A stretch of 64,000 bases of DNA from Antilocapra americana (GCA_007570785.1 ML664183.1:18027368-18091367); one strand, 5' to 3'. Counted from the first letter of the stretch, positions 34,629 through 45,629 are shown. Translations and numbers: made by a program. The notes: a model not told the origin generated them from the letters alone.

Positions 34629-34840
34629 GGCTTCCTAGGTGAGGCAGTGGTAAAGAATCAGCCTGCCAATACAGGAGATGGGGAAGCCAGTTTGATCTGT
34701 GGGTTGGGAAAATCCCCTGAAGGAGGAAATGGCAACCCAATCCATTATTCTTGCCTTGAAGATTTCCTTAAAAAATGGAACATGGCGAGCTACAGTCCAT
34801 GGGGTCACAAAATATCAGACAAGACTGAGCATGCATGCAG
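34629..34840 (+). mobile_element. Bov-tA SINE
   Basis: Head ggcttcctaggtgaggcagt then ggtaaagaatcagcctgcc, and a BovA body with tgaaggaggaaatggcaacc and ctacagtccatggggtcac. The end is degraded (tatcagacaagactgagc). Confidence 0.93.
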
Positions 34841-34900
34841 GCAGCTTGAGTCATGTGGTTTTCTTTGTAGGAAACAACCATTCCACATTTCACTGATAAT

Positions 34901-35160
34901 GTCCTACTTCCTTGCAAGGTTTATATCTAGCATCACCTCCTTGGGAAGTTTTGCCTGGTTCTTACTTATTGATGGTCTTCAGTTGAGACAGTGAGGTCAG
35001 GCCAATATTTTTGAAGACTTGGCTGGCAGTGTCTTACTTCCTTGCAAGGTTTGTATCTAGCATCACCTCCTCAAGGAGCTTCTGGCTGATTCTTACTTAT
35101 TGATGGTCTTCAGTGGAGACAGCAAGGAGAAGCCAGGATTTTTAAAGAGATGGTCAGAGT
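34901..35160. repeat. 130-bp tandem duplication, two diverged copies
   Basis: Unit 1 (34901-35030) and unit 2 (35031-35160) share acttccttgcaaggttt, atctagcatcacctcct and ttcttacttattgatggtct at a constant 130-base spacing with no net gap. I estimate roughly 80-85 per cent identity by eye. It lies just past a Bov-tA and matches no repeat family I recognise. Confidence 0.93.
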
Positions 35161-36289
35161 CTCACGTGCCCATCTTGACTTGCTTTCTCTGCCCATTTTT
35201 TAAACCACTGGCTATTGTTGCCACAATCAGATGTGCAGAGTTGTAACCCAAGAGCACCATGTCTCAACCATAATTCACCTTCCTCTTTTCTGAGGCCTAC
35301 TAGGTGTGTGAACTTGGAAGAGAATGGTACTTAACATTTCATGGGGAATCCTAGACCAGTGGGATAATACAAGTATTCCCATAGACAAGTATTCTCTGCT
35401 CTTACATTTCCCACAGACAATTCTGAGGTGCATTCTATGGAGTTCCCACTGGCATTGAGCCCCAATTGCCAAGTAGGTGATTGATCAGATTGGCTCTCTT
35501 TCCTTCCCTGAGTCTCTCTTCCTTTTCTTGCTTCTTGGGACCAATTCTTCAAAGAAACTATGTGCACGAAGACTCTTCTCAGTCTCTGTTTTCTGCAAGA
35601 TCCCAGGCTAAGTAAGACCAAAGATATAGAAGCATGGGTATACGTGAAGTGATCAGACTCTCTAATTTCATATGTATTTTCAGAATTCTTAATTTCTAGA
35701 TGTATTTTCTTTTTCTAAAACTGACATGCCTGAGAGTATATGTGACAGAGTATTCAGTAAAAGACTTTTTAGTATTAGAAGTTGCATTCTGTGAATTAGA
35801 ATAGAATAGAAGGGAATTAGAATAGAGACATAACTTCATTAAGAAAGAAAAGTAGCCATAGAAAATTTCTGAGGGTTAAGAATTTATTCATGTACTCTTT
35901 TAAAGGAAAAGTTGTCCATTTTTATTCAGTATAATGTTCAGTTGTTTTGTCAAGACAAATGTACAATACTTATTCATCAGCAGTTCTTACTGAATGCATA
36001 TAAAGCAAGTACAAATCTACTGTAGTTGGTTAACCTTGTGATTATTACTTGTTTCCAAACTGCATGCACCTTTAAAAATGGATGATGGTGGTTGATAAAA
36101 GAGTGGTACAACAGTTTTCTTTTAAAATGTTAATATTTACTAGTTTCAAGGAATTACATCCATTGCAACTATTTAAACATATGATGAAAAATTTTCACAG
36201 GGCAGTTTAAAAATATGAATTGAGACACATAGTTCTAAAAAATTCTTTTAGAGGAATTGTGAGCAAAAATCTCAAGATCTTTGCTTTAG
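35161..36289. other. No recognised gene
   Basis: Minus-strand frames at 35275-35472 and 35331-35621 overlap without domains. A short pentamer-like run of agaat units lies near 35796-35828. Confidence 0.5.
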
Positions 36290-36410
36290 ACCAGAGGTTC
36301 TTAACTGTGAGTCCCATTGGAAACACCTAGGCAAGTTGAAAATAGTAATGCTTGGGCCCCACTGTCAGACGTTCTGATACAGCTGATCTGGGGTAGGGTC
36401 CGGGATCTGT
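36290..36410 (+). mobile_element. MER5A fragment
   Basis: accagaggttcttaactgtg, tgcttgggccccactgtcag and tctggggtagggtccgggat are sense MER5A. Its right half is replaced by an antisense L1, which probably inserted into it. Confidence 0.8.
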
Positions 36411-36840
36411 TAGTTTTTTTAAATTTATTTTTTAATTGAAGTATAGTTGATCTACAGTGTTGTATTAATTTCTGGTACATAGCAAAATGACTAAGTTATA
36501 CACACATATACATTCTTTTTTAATATTCTTTACCATTATGGTTTATCTCAACATACTGAATATAGTTCCCTGTGCTATACAGGAGGACCTTGTTGTTTAT
36601 ACATTCTGTGTGTGATAGTTTGCATCTACTAACCCCAAACTCCCAGTCCATCTCCCTAACCCACCACATCACCCCTTTGGTTACCACCAGTGGTTCTTTA
36701 TGTCAATGAGTCTGTTTTGTAGATAGGTTCATTTGTGTCGTATTTAAGATTCCACATATCAGTGCAATCATATGGTATTTGTCTTTCTCTTTCTGACTTA
36801 ATCACTTAATATGATAGTCTTTAGTTGCAAGGGATTATTT
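36411..36840 (-). mobile_element. L1 3' UTR, antisense
   Basis: Starts with T-rich complement of an A-tail, then ttgaagtatagttgatctac, gtgctatacaggaggacctt, taaccccaaactcccagtcc, gttttgtagataggttcatt and tctctttctgacttaatcac in antisense L1 order. Confidence 0.88.
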
Positions 36841-37119
36841 TTTTAAAGACTTATTAGCAGGTTTACATAGTGTTAGAGATGACCTCCATAATCTAAGACT
36901 CACTCCTATAATAACCCAGACATAGCACCTACCACATTGCACAGAAACAGGGGTAACTTAGATGCTGTCAAGAGTCAGGTAGGATCTGGAAATGTGTCAA
37001 AGGGACCAGGTTGGGGAACTGGAATGAATTGGAGAGCACACGCCCCCTTCAAAGGAAGCAGCTCAAGCAGTTTCAGCCTGTGCTTGACTTGCTGGTAAAT
37101 GGGCTCAGAGATGCCAGAC

Positions 37120-37350
37120 ATGATTTTTTTTTTAACTTTTTATTAAAGTGTAGCCAATCAACAATGTTGTGATAGTTTCAGGTGAAAGCGAAGGCACTCA
37201 GCCATACATATTCATGGATCCATTCTCCCCCAAACACCCCTCCTCTCCAGGCTGCCACATAACATCGAGCAGAGTTCCATGTGCTATACAGTGGGTCCTT
37301 GGTTATCCATTTTAAATAAGCAATGTGTACATGTCCATGTTCATTTGTTT
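37120..37350 (-). mobile_element. L1 3' UTR, antisense, second copy
   Basis: ttttattaaagtgtagccaa, gatagtttcaggtgaaagcg, ccaggctgccacataacatc and gtgctatacagtgggtcctt match the antisense ruminant L1 3' end. A different subtype from 36411-36840. Confidence 0.85.
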
Positions 37351-38307
37351 AAGCAACTCAGGAAATCTAGTTCTTTTTTAGATATGAAATACATGATTTT
37401 AGAGCGTTGTCTAAAGTTTTCCTCACTCACTCCTCTTTATTTCATTATTTTACAATGCCATTTCAGGCCATGTATAATTGTGAGTCAGATAGCATCCATG
37501 GACTGGCAGTTTTACAATCACTGGAAACATTCATGAGAGTCTTGCCCTGAAACCAGTAGGGTCTTCAGGACAGGGACAAGATGTCACTCTCACATTACTT
37601 CCCTGACACTTGGAGTATGAAGGATGAGATATGTACTTATAAAAATGATATTCTTTAAGTTTTTGTTCAGGGTTCTCAAAGAAAATTGGACACTTGAAAC
37701 AGCACACTTCATCCATTTGTAGATTGTTTACTCCAAAGCTGTACAAATTATCTTGTATCTTTCTTCTTTATGGGTAGATAAAATTATTTGATGGTTATTC
37801 TAGGAAAGGTGAGAGACCAGATGTTTATTAGAAAATTTTGAAACTTTCTCAGAACATTAAAGAATGAACTTTACAAAAATATGTTTTATTTATTTTTATG
37901 AATTTTAATTCTGATAGCAAATAATTCTAGATACTTCTCATTGTAACTAAAAGCATCATTTAATATTTGCAGATCAGGAAGTAGAAAGGAAACTAATATT
38001 ATGAAGGAAGGAACTTGAGCAAAAGTATGCCATGTAAGTGTTTAAAGGCTAGAAAAATCTACCAGGAACATTAGTCATCACCAAAAAAGATTAACACTTT
38101 GACTACTGATTGACTAAAATGGTATATAAGAAATACTTGGAGATTAATGAATATTTGGAGATTAATCCAGTATGGTTTATTTCCTCAAACAGAATGTTGA
38201 TTTGTCCAGTTCATCCTTTTAGCCTTTTTCAGTTTAGTATTTAACCAGGAAATTGAGTGGGTAGCATATGGCAAAAAAAATGGTCAGTTGTACATGTCTT
38301 GTTCCGA
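37351..38307. other. No recognised feature
   Basis: Frames at 37279-37536 (+) and 37531-37746 (-) carry no domain. AT-rich. Confidence 0.5.
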
Positions 38308-39204
38308 GACATCAGTTCATTTCAGTCATTCAGTAGTGTCTGACTTTTTGCAACTCAATGGACTGCAGCGTGCCAGGCTTCCCTGTCCATCACCGACTCC
38401 TGGAGCTTGCTCAGACTCATGTCTGTAGAGTCGATGATGCCATCCAACTATCTCATCTTCTGTCATCCCCTCTCCTCCTGTCTTCAATCCTCCCCAGCAT
38501 CAGGGTCTTCTCTAATGAGTCAGTTCTTTGTATCAGCTGGCCAAAGTATTGGAGTTTCAGCTTCAGTATCAGTCCTTCCAATGAATATTCAAAATTGATT
38601 TCCTTTAGGATGGACTGATTTGATCCCCTTGCAGCCCAAGGGACTCTCAAGAGTCTTCCCCAACATCACAGTTCAAAAGCATCAATTCTTCAGCACTCAG
38701 CTTTCTTTATAGTCCAACACTCACATCCATACATGACTACTGGAAAAACCATAGCTTGACTATGTGGACCTTTGTTGGCAAAATAATGTCTCTGCTTTTT
38801 AATATGCTGTCTAGGTTGGTCATAGCTTTCTTCCGAGGAGCAAGCATCTTTTAATTTCATGGCTGCAGTCACCATCTGCAGTGATTTTGGAGCCCTCAAA
38901 ATAAAGTCTCTCACTTTTTCCATTGTTTCCGCATCTATTTACCATGACGTGATGGGACTGGAGGCCATGATCTTGGTTTTTGAATGTTGAGTTTTAAGCC
39001 AACTTTTTCACTCTCCTCTTTCACTTTCATCAAGAGGCTCTTTAGTTCTTCACTTTCTGCCACAGGGGTGGTGTCATCTGTATATCTGAGGTTATTAATA
39101 TAGCCCGGCAGTCTTGATTCCAGCTTCTTGTGCTTCATCCAGCCTGTCATTTTGCCTGATGTACTCTACATATAAGTTAAATAAGCAGAGTGACAATATA
39201 CAGT
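38308..39204 (-). mobile_element. BovB LINE, about 900 bases, antisense
   Basis: Runs from the BovB 3' end (catttcagtcattcagtag) through the RT C-terminal region to a 5' truncation at about 39204, where a Bov-A monomer follows almost directly. Minus-strand frames at 38453-38650, 38690-38923 and 38935-39150 keep family strings in different frames, so the reading frame is broken at least twice. Confidence 0.95.
38935..39150 (-). pseudogene. BovB reverse-transcriptase fragment with active-site region
   Basis: The 71-codon frame contains INNLRYTDDTTPVAES followed by SLLMKVKEESEKVGLKLNIQ, the region around the RT active site. Functional BovB has a Y-A-D-D type motif; here it reads Y-T-D-D. The frame ends soon after because of a shift near 38990. 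Only a relic of RT subdomain C and what follows. Confidence 0.85.
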
Positions 39205-39220
39205 TCTGGGGGTACATTAA

Positions 39221-39358
39221 CGGTGAAGAACAGGGCAACCCACTCCAGTATACTTGCCTAGAAAATCCCGTGGACAGAGGAGCCTGGTGTGCTGCTGTCC
39301 ATGGGGTCGCACAGAGTTGGACATGACTGAAGCAACTTAGCAGCATCAGCAGCAGCAG
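39221..39358 (+). mobile_element. BovA monomer with AGC-rich tail
   Basis: A single BovA unit (aacagggcaacccactccag ... gttggacatgactgaagc) ending in gcagcatcagcagcagcag. Opposite in orientation to the adjoining BovB. Possible weak duplication ggtacattaa / gatatattaa on the two sides. Confidence 0.9.
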
Positions 39359-39647
39359 GGATATATTAAAGAACTGTTTCTTGAAGCTTTAAAAATGTCT
39401 TTTTCTTCCATCAAAAGTCTAATTATCTTCCCATATATAAACTCTAGACAGTGAACTCTGCATGCCAGTATTACAATGACTTCACTCTTTTCGTTAGAAT
39501 TGGTGTATATAATGTGATTCATGCAAGTTGTTTGGCCTTTGAACGTGGAAGGATATGGTTCAGGTGATTGATTTGTTTTAGAATGCACGTGATATCAAGT
39601 TGTCAGTCTCCTGGTGACTGTTCAGAGTCTATGGTTCTTCACTCCTT

Positions 39648-39720
39648 TTTCATTCAAACAACTTTTATTGAGCACCAGCTAGGTATGGTAAGAAAGGCTC
39701 AGCCAAGTATTAGAGATTCT
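39648..39720 (-). mobile_element. L2 or MIR 3'-end stub, antisense
   Basis: aacaacttttattgagcacc followed by agctaggtatggtaag is the widespread antisense 3' end of L2/MIR. Confidence 0.6.
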
Positions 39721-40494
39721 CCCACTCTGTGCAGACTTTGTTGATAGACTTTGAAATCCTTTTGTTTGAGTTTGCTGGGAAGGGGAGAGGTACAGACCTG
39801 GCCCAGTTTTTATGTCAGAATTGTAAATGTCTATAGTAATTTTTCCCAAGAAACGATTATCTGATCCAATATGCAGTAAATGGCTGTATAGCTTAGAAGG
39901 ACATACTTCACCTTCCCCCCAACTTAGCTCAAGGAATAAACAAAAATCAAAATTTCCTGTAAACTTTATGAATGGGTTTATAGTAGAAAAATTGACCTGA
40001 TGCTCTCTTATATAGAAGAATATTATAACTAGGTCTTTCTAAAATGGAGGGTAGAACCTCCATCATTTGTTCTTATTTCCATCTTGGTTTATTTCAGTTT
40101 GGGTCTCTTTAGGCCAGATAGCTAGTTGGATGTTGTCTTCCTAAGGCTATTTGCTCTAAGTTGATTCCTGGTTTTCATAGTCAACAGACCCAATGATTTA
40201 ATATATATCACGGACGAGATATATATATATATATATATGTATGTATACACATACACACACATATATACATATATAAGTAGTGCATGTACCAATATAAATA
40301 TAACATATCCCATGTATTTCCAAATAAAATGTTAGGCAATTTTTAATGAGACATGTATTTAATAAGATTAGTAAAAGGACATTGGAAGACCTAACAGTCA
40401 ACTTTTTACTTGTTGTAAATGCTGTCATCACAGGGCTGTTTCTTATTTCAATGCTTCATGAAAGCCTAAGGTCTATTATTAAAATGTAGTTTTT
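39721..40494. other. No recognised gene; microsatellite inside
   Basis: Unrecognised AT-rich DNA. The minus-strand frames at 40122-40431 read through the TA/CA microsatellite. Confidence 0.5.
40219..40275. repeat. Compound (TA)n/(CA)n microsatellite
   Basis: About ten TA units, then tgtatgtatacacatacacac and a further TA-rich run. Probably polymorphic. Confidence 0.93.
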
Positions 40495-40507
40495 AAAAGA
40501 CATTTTA

Positions 40508-40810
40508 TTTTTTTATTTTTATTTTTTTAAATTTTATTTACTTTATTGTGTTGGTTTTGCCATACATTGACATGAAACTGCCATGGGTTTACATATGCTC
40601 CCCCTCCAGAACCCCCCTCCCTCCTCCCTCCCGATTCCCTCCCCCTGGGTCATCTTGGTGCACCAGCCCCGAGCATCAGCCCTGGGCTGGTGATTGATTT
40701 CACATATGATAATTAACATGTTTCAATGCTGTTCTCCCATAACATCCCACCCTTGCCCTCTTCCACAGAGTCCACGAGTCTGTTCTATACATCTGCATTT
40801 CTTTTGCTGT
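40508..40810 (-). mobile_element. L1 3' end, left (antisense) arm of palindrome
   Basis: Starts at the left with a T-rich run (complement of an A-tail) and reads outwards as an L1 3' UTR on the minus strand, from acagcaaaag at 40810 out to the tail. It is the mirror partner of 40811-41141. A 13-bp repeat aaaagacatttta at 40495-40507 and 41142-41154 flanks the pair as a whole. Confidence 0.95.
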
Positions 40811-41141
40811 ATTTTAGAAAGATGGTAACGAGAACCCTGTATGCGAGACAGCAAAAGAAACGCAGATGTATAGAACAGTCTTTTGGACTCTATGGGAGAG
40901 GGCAAGGGTGGGATGATATGGGAGAACGACATTGAAACATGTTAATTATCATATGTGAAATCAATCATCAGCCCAGGTTTGATGCTCAGGGCTGGTGCAC
41001 TGGGATGACCCAGAGAGAGGGAATCGGGAGGGAGGAGGAAGGGGCATTCTGGAAGGGAACACATGTATACCTATGGCAGATTCATGTCAATATATGGCAA
41101 AACCAACACGATAATGTAAAGAAAATTAAAAAAATTTAAAA
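40811..41141 (+). mobile_element. L1 3' end, right (sense) arm of palindrome
   Basis: A sense L1 3' UTR starting at tttagaaagatggtaacgag and ending in an A-rich tail at the shared target duplication. Its first 37 bases (40811-40847) are the unpaired loop; from 40848 (acagcaaaag) it is complementary to the left arm. Both arms carry the same subtype signature (gggaatcgggaggg), unlike the L1 ends at 21355, 44760 and 62090. Frames 40723-40932 (-) and 40726-40935 (+) look alike only because of the mirror. Confidence 0.95.
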
Positions 41142-41239
41142 AAAAGACATTTTAATGAGGACCTGGAATAATTCTGTAAGAGACAGAACTCTCTGCCAGT
41201 CTGATTTAATTCAGAGCTTGGTCTAATAAAGTGTTCCTG

Positions 41240-41372
41240 CAAGTGTGGTCTGTGGACATCTGTATACATATAATTTAAGATACTTGTTAAAAAGACAGAT
41301 GGGTGGGTACCAGCCCAGACCTACTGATCTGAATCCCTGGGCTAGGCCTGGGAGTCTGCATTTTAACCTATT
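41240..41372 (-). mobile_element. MER5A relic, antisense
   Basis: agatacttgttaaaaagaca, cagcccagacctactgatct, gaatccctgggctaggcc and gagtctgcattttaacc follow the antisense MER5A order. Confidence 0.75.
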
Positions 41373-41699
41373 TAGACAAAATTTTACAGTAAATTTGGAG
41401 ATGTAGGAGAGTGGATGTGCCCTCACTTATCCCTCTTTTTTATGGGTGAATGTTCCCTCAAGAGAAATCTACAGTTGTGGGGACCACGGTGCAGATGCTC
41501 TTAGGGGATCTGCATGTAGGTGGGAAAAGCAACAGTCTGCCACTACCCCTCTTACTGACTTGTTGGCACCAAGTCCTCCAGCCACACATACCAGCTATCG
41601 ACCTGGGCTCACCCAGGAACTTGCTTCCACCAGGGCTGTGCCATTCTTGCAAAGAAGGACACCTTGCCTCTCCTTGCCCTTGCATTTTGATGACAACTG
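41373..41699. other. No recognised repeat; overlapping chance frames
   Basis: Frames 41446-41727 (+), 41450-41761 (+) and 41458-41703 (-) overlap one another. None shows a domain or a coding signature. I would not call a gene. Confidence 0.4.
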
Positions 41700-41925
41700 C
41701 CATCCATTTTGCACTTACTATTTCTAGGCACTTAAACTTTATCCCATTCTCTGTATGGTGATCTTTCCAACAACCCTAGAGATGGGTGTTTTCATGCCCA
41801 TTTTACAGATGAGATAACAGGTTGGCACAGGGGATGGAGTCATGGCCAGAAAGTGAGGAAGGAGCAGAGAGGAGACTCAAACCTAGTTCTTTCTATAACC
41901 TCTCTGCTGGACTGCGCTACTGGAT
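41700..41925 (-). mobile_element. MIR SINE, antisense, well preserved
   Basis: actatttctaggcacttaaac, tccaacaaccctagagatgg, cattttacagatgagataac and actcaaacctagttctttc follow the antisense MIR order over about 225 bases. Confidence 0.82.
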
Positions 41926-42727
41926 GTTTGCTGCCTGGTTCTCTGGACAGGAGTGAGGAAGACTTTGTTTTCTAATACCTTAGCCTAGATAATATTAAAA
42001 AAAGATGGCCTAGTTTTTTATTTACTTATCCCCTACAAGCTTTTACACATGATTTTAATATCAAAGGGAGGATATTAAATCCCACTCGTGAATTATGAAC
42101 AGTAATTTGCAGACTAAAAGTCTATGTGTCAATGGGTAGATAAGGATTGTGTGTCTTTTGTAGAGAAAAATTAACCATTAAAGAGATAAATGGTACTGGT
42201 GCCCAGTGAGAGAGACAGGACATTGTTAGAGTATTAGCTTGAATCAAAAAAACAAAACAAAACAAAAACAGTGTCATAGCTCTTCTTTTTCTAATGAATT
42301 CATTCCTGGATCTTGACATAAAGCTTTCTGTGACTTTTATTTCCCTAGCCCCTCATTTAGGATCTAATTTAAAGTGAACTCATAAGAAGACAAAACTTAC
42401 GAATTTAAAGTTTTAAAAAGGTCTTAATGACCTGAAAACTGAATTCAGAATTTTGATGTTAATTGATTCTTATACCTGCCATTATCAGAAATCTGAATTG
42501 TATTCTCACTGGTTTGAGGTTTAACAATTATTTGTACTTTGAAAGACTTGAGTTAAAAAGGAGCCAAGTGTTTAATATGCTAGAAATAATTGCACATTGA
42601 CACACTTCTTGAAAATTCCAAAATCTCTTTGCCGATGCGGGTGGAATTTTGTCACTTAGCTTCTGGGCAGCCTATATTCTAATCCTGATTGTAGAATTAA
42701 CTCTGATCTTGTCAGCGTCCTCATTTT
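41926..42727. other. No recognised feature
   Basis: AT-rich; an A/C low-complexity run (aaaacaaaacaaaac) lies near 42247-42268. No gene seen. Confidence 0.5.
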
Positions 42728-42951
42728 AAAAACCAGGGGTTCTTTTACAAGTGGCTGTCCAGTTTTCCCAGCACCACTTGTTAAAGAGGTTGTCTTTTCT
42801 CCATTGTATATTCTTGCCTCCTTTGTCAAAGATAAGGTGTCCATAGATGCGTGGATTTATCTCTGGGCTTTCTATTCTGTTCCATTGATCTATGTTTCTG
42901 TCTTTGTGCCAGTACCATACTGTCTTAATGACTGTGGATTTGTAGTATAGC

Positions 42952-43659
42952 CTAAAGTCTGGGAGGTTGATTCCGCCCATTCCATTCTTCTTTCTCAAGA
43001 TTGCTTTGGCTATACGAGGTTTTTTTGTATTTCCATACAAATTGAGAAATTATTTGTTCTAATTCTTTGAAAAAGACCTCTGGTAGCTTGATAGGAATTG
43101 CATTGAATCTATAGATTGCTTTGGGTAGTATACTCATTTTCACTATGTTGATTCTTCCAATCCACGAACACGGCACATTTCTCCATCTGTTTGTGTCCTC
43201 CTTGATTTCTTTCATCAGTGTTTTATAGTTTTCTATATACAAGTCTTTTGATTCTTTAGGTAGAAATACTCCTAAGTATTTTATTCTTTTTGTTTCGATG
43301 GTGAATGGAATTGTTTCCTTAATTTCTCTTTCTGATTTCTCACTGTTAGTGTATAGGAATGCCACGGATTTCTGTGTGTTGATTTTGTATCCTGAAACTT
43401 TGCTATATTCACTGATTAGCTCTAGTAATTTTCTCGTAGAGTCTTTAGGGTTTTCAATATAGAGGATCATGTCATCTGCAAACAGAGAGAGTTTTACTTC
43501 TTCTTTTCCAATCTGGATTCCTTTGATTTCTTTATCTGCTCTGATTGCTGTGGCCAAGACTTCCAAAACTATGTTGAAAAGTAGTGGTGAGAGTGGGCAC
43601 CCTTGTCTTGTTCCTGATTTCAGGGGGAATGCTTCCAGCTTTTCACCATTGAGGATCAC
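42952..43659 (-). pseudogene. L1 ORF2 reverse-transcriptase fragment (inverted part)
   Basis: A 235-codon open frame of the RT domain. [11 protein letters not shown] is at residues 15-25 and the catalytic F-A-D-D at residues 60-63 (bases 43471-43482). The thumb region follows, then the frame shifts near 43030 and continues as [13 protein letters not shown] in the frame at 42726-43040. The endonuclease and N-terminal RT are absent. It cannot make a working enzyme. Confidence 0.95.
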
Positions 43660-43664
43660 TTTCT

Positions 43665-44516
43665 AACACCATACACAAAGATAAACTCAAAATGGATCAA
43701 AGATCTAAGCATAAGACCAGAAACTATAAAACTCCTAGAGGATAACATAGGCAAAACACTCTCTGCCATAACCCAAAGCGGGATACTCCATGACCCACCT
43801 CCCAGAATATTGGAAATAAAAACACGAATAAACAAATGGGACCTAATTAAAATTAAAAGCTTTTGCACAACAAAGGAAACTATAAGCAAGGTGAAAAGAC
43901 AGCCTTCAGAATGGAGAAAATAATAGCCAATGAAACAACAGACAAACAATTAATCTCAAAAATATACAAACAACTCCTGCAGCTCCATTCTAGAAAAATA
44001 AACAACCCAATTAAAAAGTGGGCCAAAGAACTTAACAGACATTTCTCCAAAGAAGATATAAAAATGGCTAACAAACACATGAAAAGATGTTCAACATCAC
44101 TCATTATCAGAGAAATGCAAATCAAAACTACAATGAGGTACCACTTTACACCAGTCAGAATGGCTGCCATCCAAAAGTCTACAAGCAATAAATGCTGGAG
44201 AGGATGTGGAGAAAAGGGAACCCTCTTACACTGTTGGTGGGAATGCAAACTAGTACAACCACTATGGAAAACAGTGTGGAGGTTCCTTAAAAAGCTGCAA
44301 ATAGACCTGCCATATGACCCAGCAATCCCACTGCTGGGCATATACACCGAGGAAACCAGAATTGAAAGAGCCACGTGTACCCCAATGTTCATCGCTGCAT
44401 TGTTTACAATAGCCAGGACATGGAAGCAACCTAGATGCCCATCAACTGACGAATGGATAAGCAAGCTGTGGTACATATACACAATGGAATATTACTCAGC
44501 ATTAAAAAAAAATTAA
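43665..44516 (+). pseudogene. L1 ORF2 C-terminal fragment (sense part)
   Basis: L1 ORF2 C-terminus: TPYTKINSKW just after the inversion joint, then a frame change, and from 43863 an open 217-codon frame. Residues 111-128 of that frame form the Cys-rich motif C-x3-C-x7-H-x4-C ([18 protein letters not shown]) typical of L1 ORF2. It ends at the natural stop (YYSALKKN, 44514-44516), after which the 3' UTR begins. Confidence 0.93.
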
Positions 44517-44819
44517 TTTGAAGCAATTCTACTCATATGGACGAAACTGGAGCCCATTATCCAGAGTGAAGTAAGCCAGAAGCAAAAACAACAATATAGT
44601 ATATTAACGCATATATATGGAATTTAGAAAGACGGTAACGAGAACCCAACATACGAGACAGCAAAAGGAACGCAGATGTATAGAATAGACTCGTGGACTT
44701 TGTGGATGAGTGTAAGGGTGGGATGATATGGGAGAAGGGCATTGAAGCATGTTAATTTTCATATGTCTAGTCAATCGCCAGCCCAGGACTGATGCTCGGG
44801 GCTGGTGCAGCGAGATTTC

Positions 44820-44836
44820 CCGGGGGGGGGGGGGGG
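44820..44836. repeat. Poly(G) run in L1 3' UTR
   Basis: About fifteen consecutive G residues within the G-rich L1 3' UTR tract. G-rich L1 3' tracts can form quadruplexes. Confidence 0.9.
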
Positions 44837-44969
44837 AAGAGGGAGGGGGGTTCCGGAGGGGAAGCATATGTAAACCCATGGTGATATCATGACAATGTAT
44901 GGCAAAAACAATTAAAAAAAAATAATAAATAAAAAAATTAAAAAAAAAAAAACAAAAAAACCAGGGGTT

Positions 44970-45629
44970 GAATTTCTAACTGATGATTTCCTCTACTTGA
45001 AAATCTTTTGATTCGCTGTGGCATGTAGTAGACTTGAAAGTGCTTTACAAAGACACTGAACACTCTGTGTTATTGTATACTGTACTGGGAATGTGGAAAG
45101 TTGACCACATATAGCAGGATACTAATAGAGAAAATAATAATGAATGTCATTCTTTTGTAGTTCATCTTTTCTCACATACTTGATTGAATGTCAATCTGTA
45201 GACTTCCTATAGAACTCTTCCTAGAATAGAAATATCTATTTTATAATTTTTTCCTTTATGAGACATTATAGCATTATAGTTCTATCTTTGAACTACATTT
45301 GGGTCTTATTTAACAACTGGCATATATCATTCCCCCCAGAGTGCAATATTTGGTATACTATCACCCTGAAATCTTGGTTCATAAATTATTATAAAAAGTA
45401 TTACTAATTTTAGAAAAGTAAGTATTATTAAATAACCAATGTCTGTACAGTCCAGAGACTCTCTGAGGAATGATGAAATTGAGGAAGAGTTTGGATTTTA
45501 GCAGCAGTTTTGAACACTCATTGCCTCAAATATTTTCTTGCCAGACATTAATTCCTTCACAATGTTGTGTTTATGGATTACTGAGGTGAGAGGACATGTT
45601 GAACAAGCAATTTCAAGTACAATGCATTT
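44970..45629. other. No recognised feature
   Basis: AT-rich; nothing recognised. Confidence 0.5.

Larger units (their letters stand above)
42742..44955 (+). mobile_element. Twin-primed L1 with inverted 5' part
   Basis: The left 923 bases (42742-43664) are L1 ORF2 in antisense; the right part (43665-44955) is ORF2 C-terminus, 3' UTR and A-tail in sense. A perfect 14-bp repeat aaaaaccaggggtt at 42728-42741 and 44956-44969 flanks the whole. In L1 order the two parts are nearly contiguous: the inverted part ends in the string WTATCKR and the sense part resumes at TPYTKINSKW, with about six residues missing by comparison with other L1 ORF2. This is the classic product of twin priming. Confidence 0.97.

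Noticed and set aside
40723..40935. Two near-identical frames on opposite strands that look like a duplicated gene
   Set aside because: They arise because the L1 palindrome places the same antisense 3' UTR text on both strands. Neither is coding.
43880..44482. A 200-codon open frame on the minus strand
   Set aside because: It is the exact antisense of the sense L1 ORF2 C-terminus. The same false frame recurs over the sister L1 at 61235-61800, which shows it follows the repeat and is not a gene.
44820..44850. G-rich tract as a possible regulatory quadruplex unique to this locus
   Set aside because: The same G-rich tract occurs in the other L1 3' ends here (21410-21440, 62138-62175), so it is a family feature.
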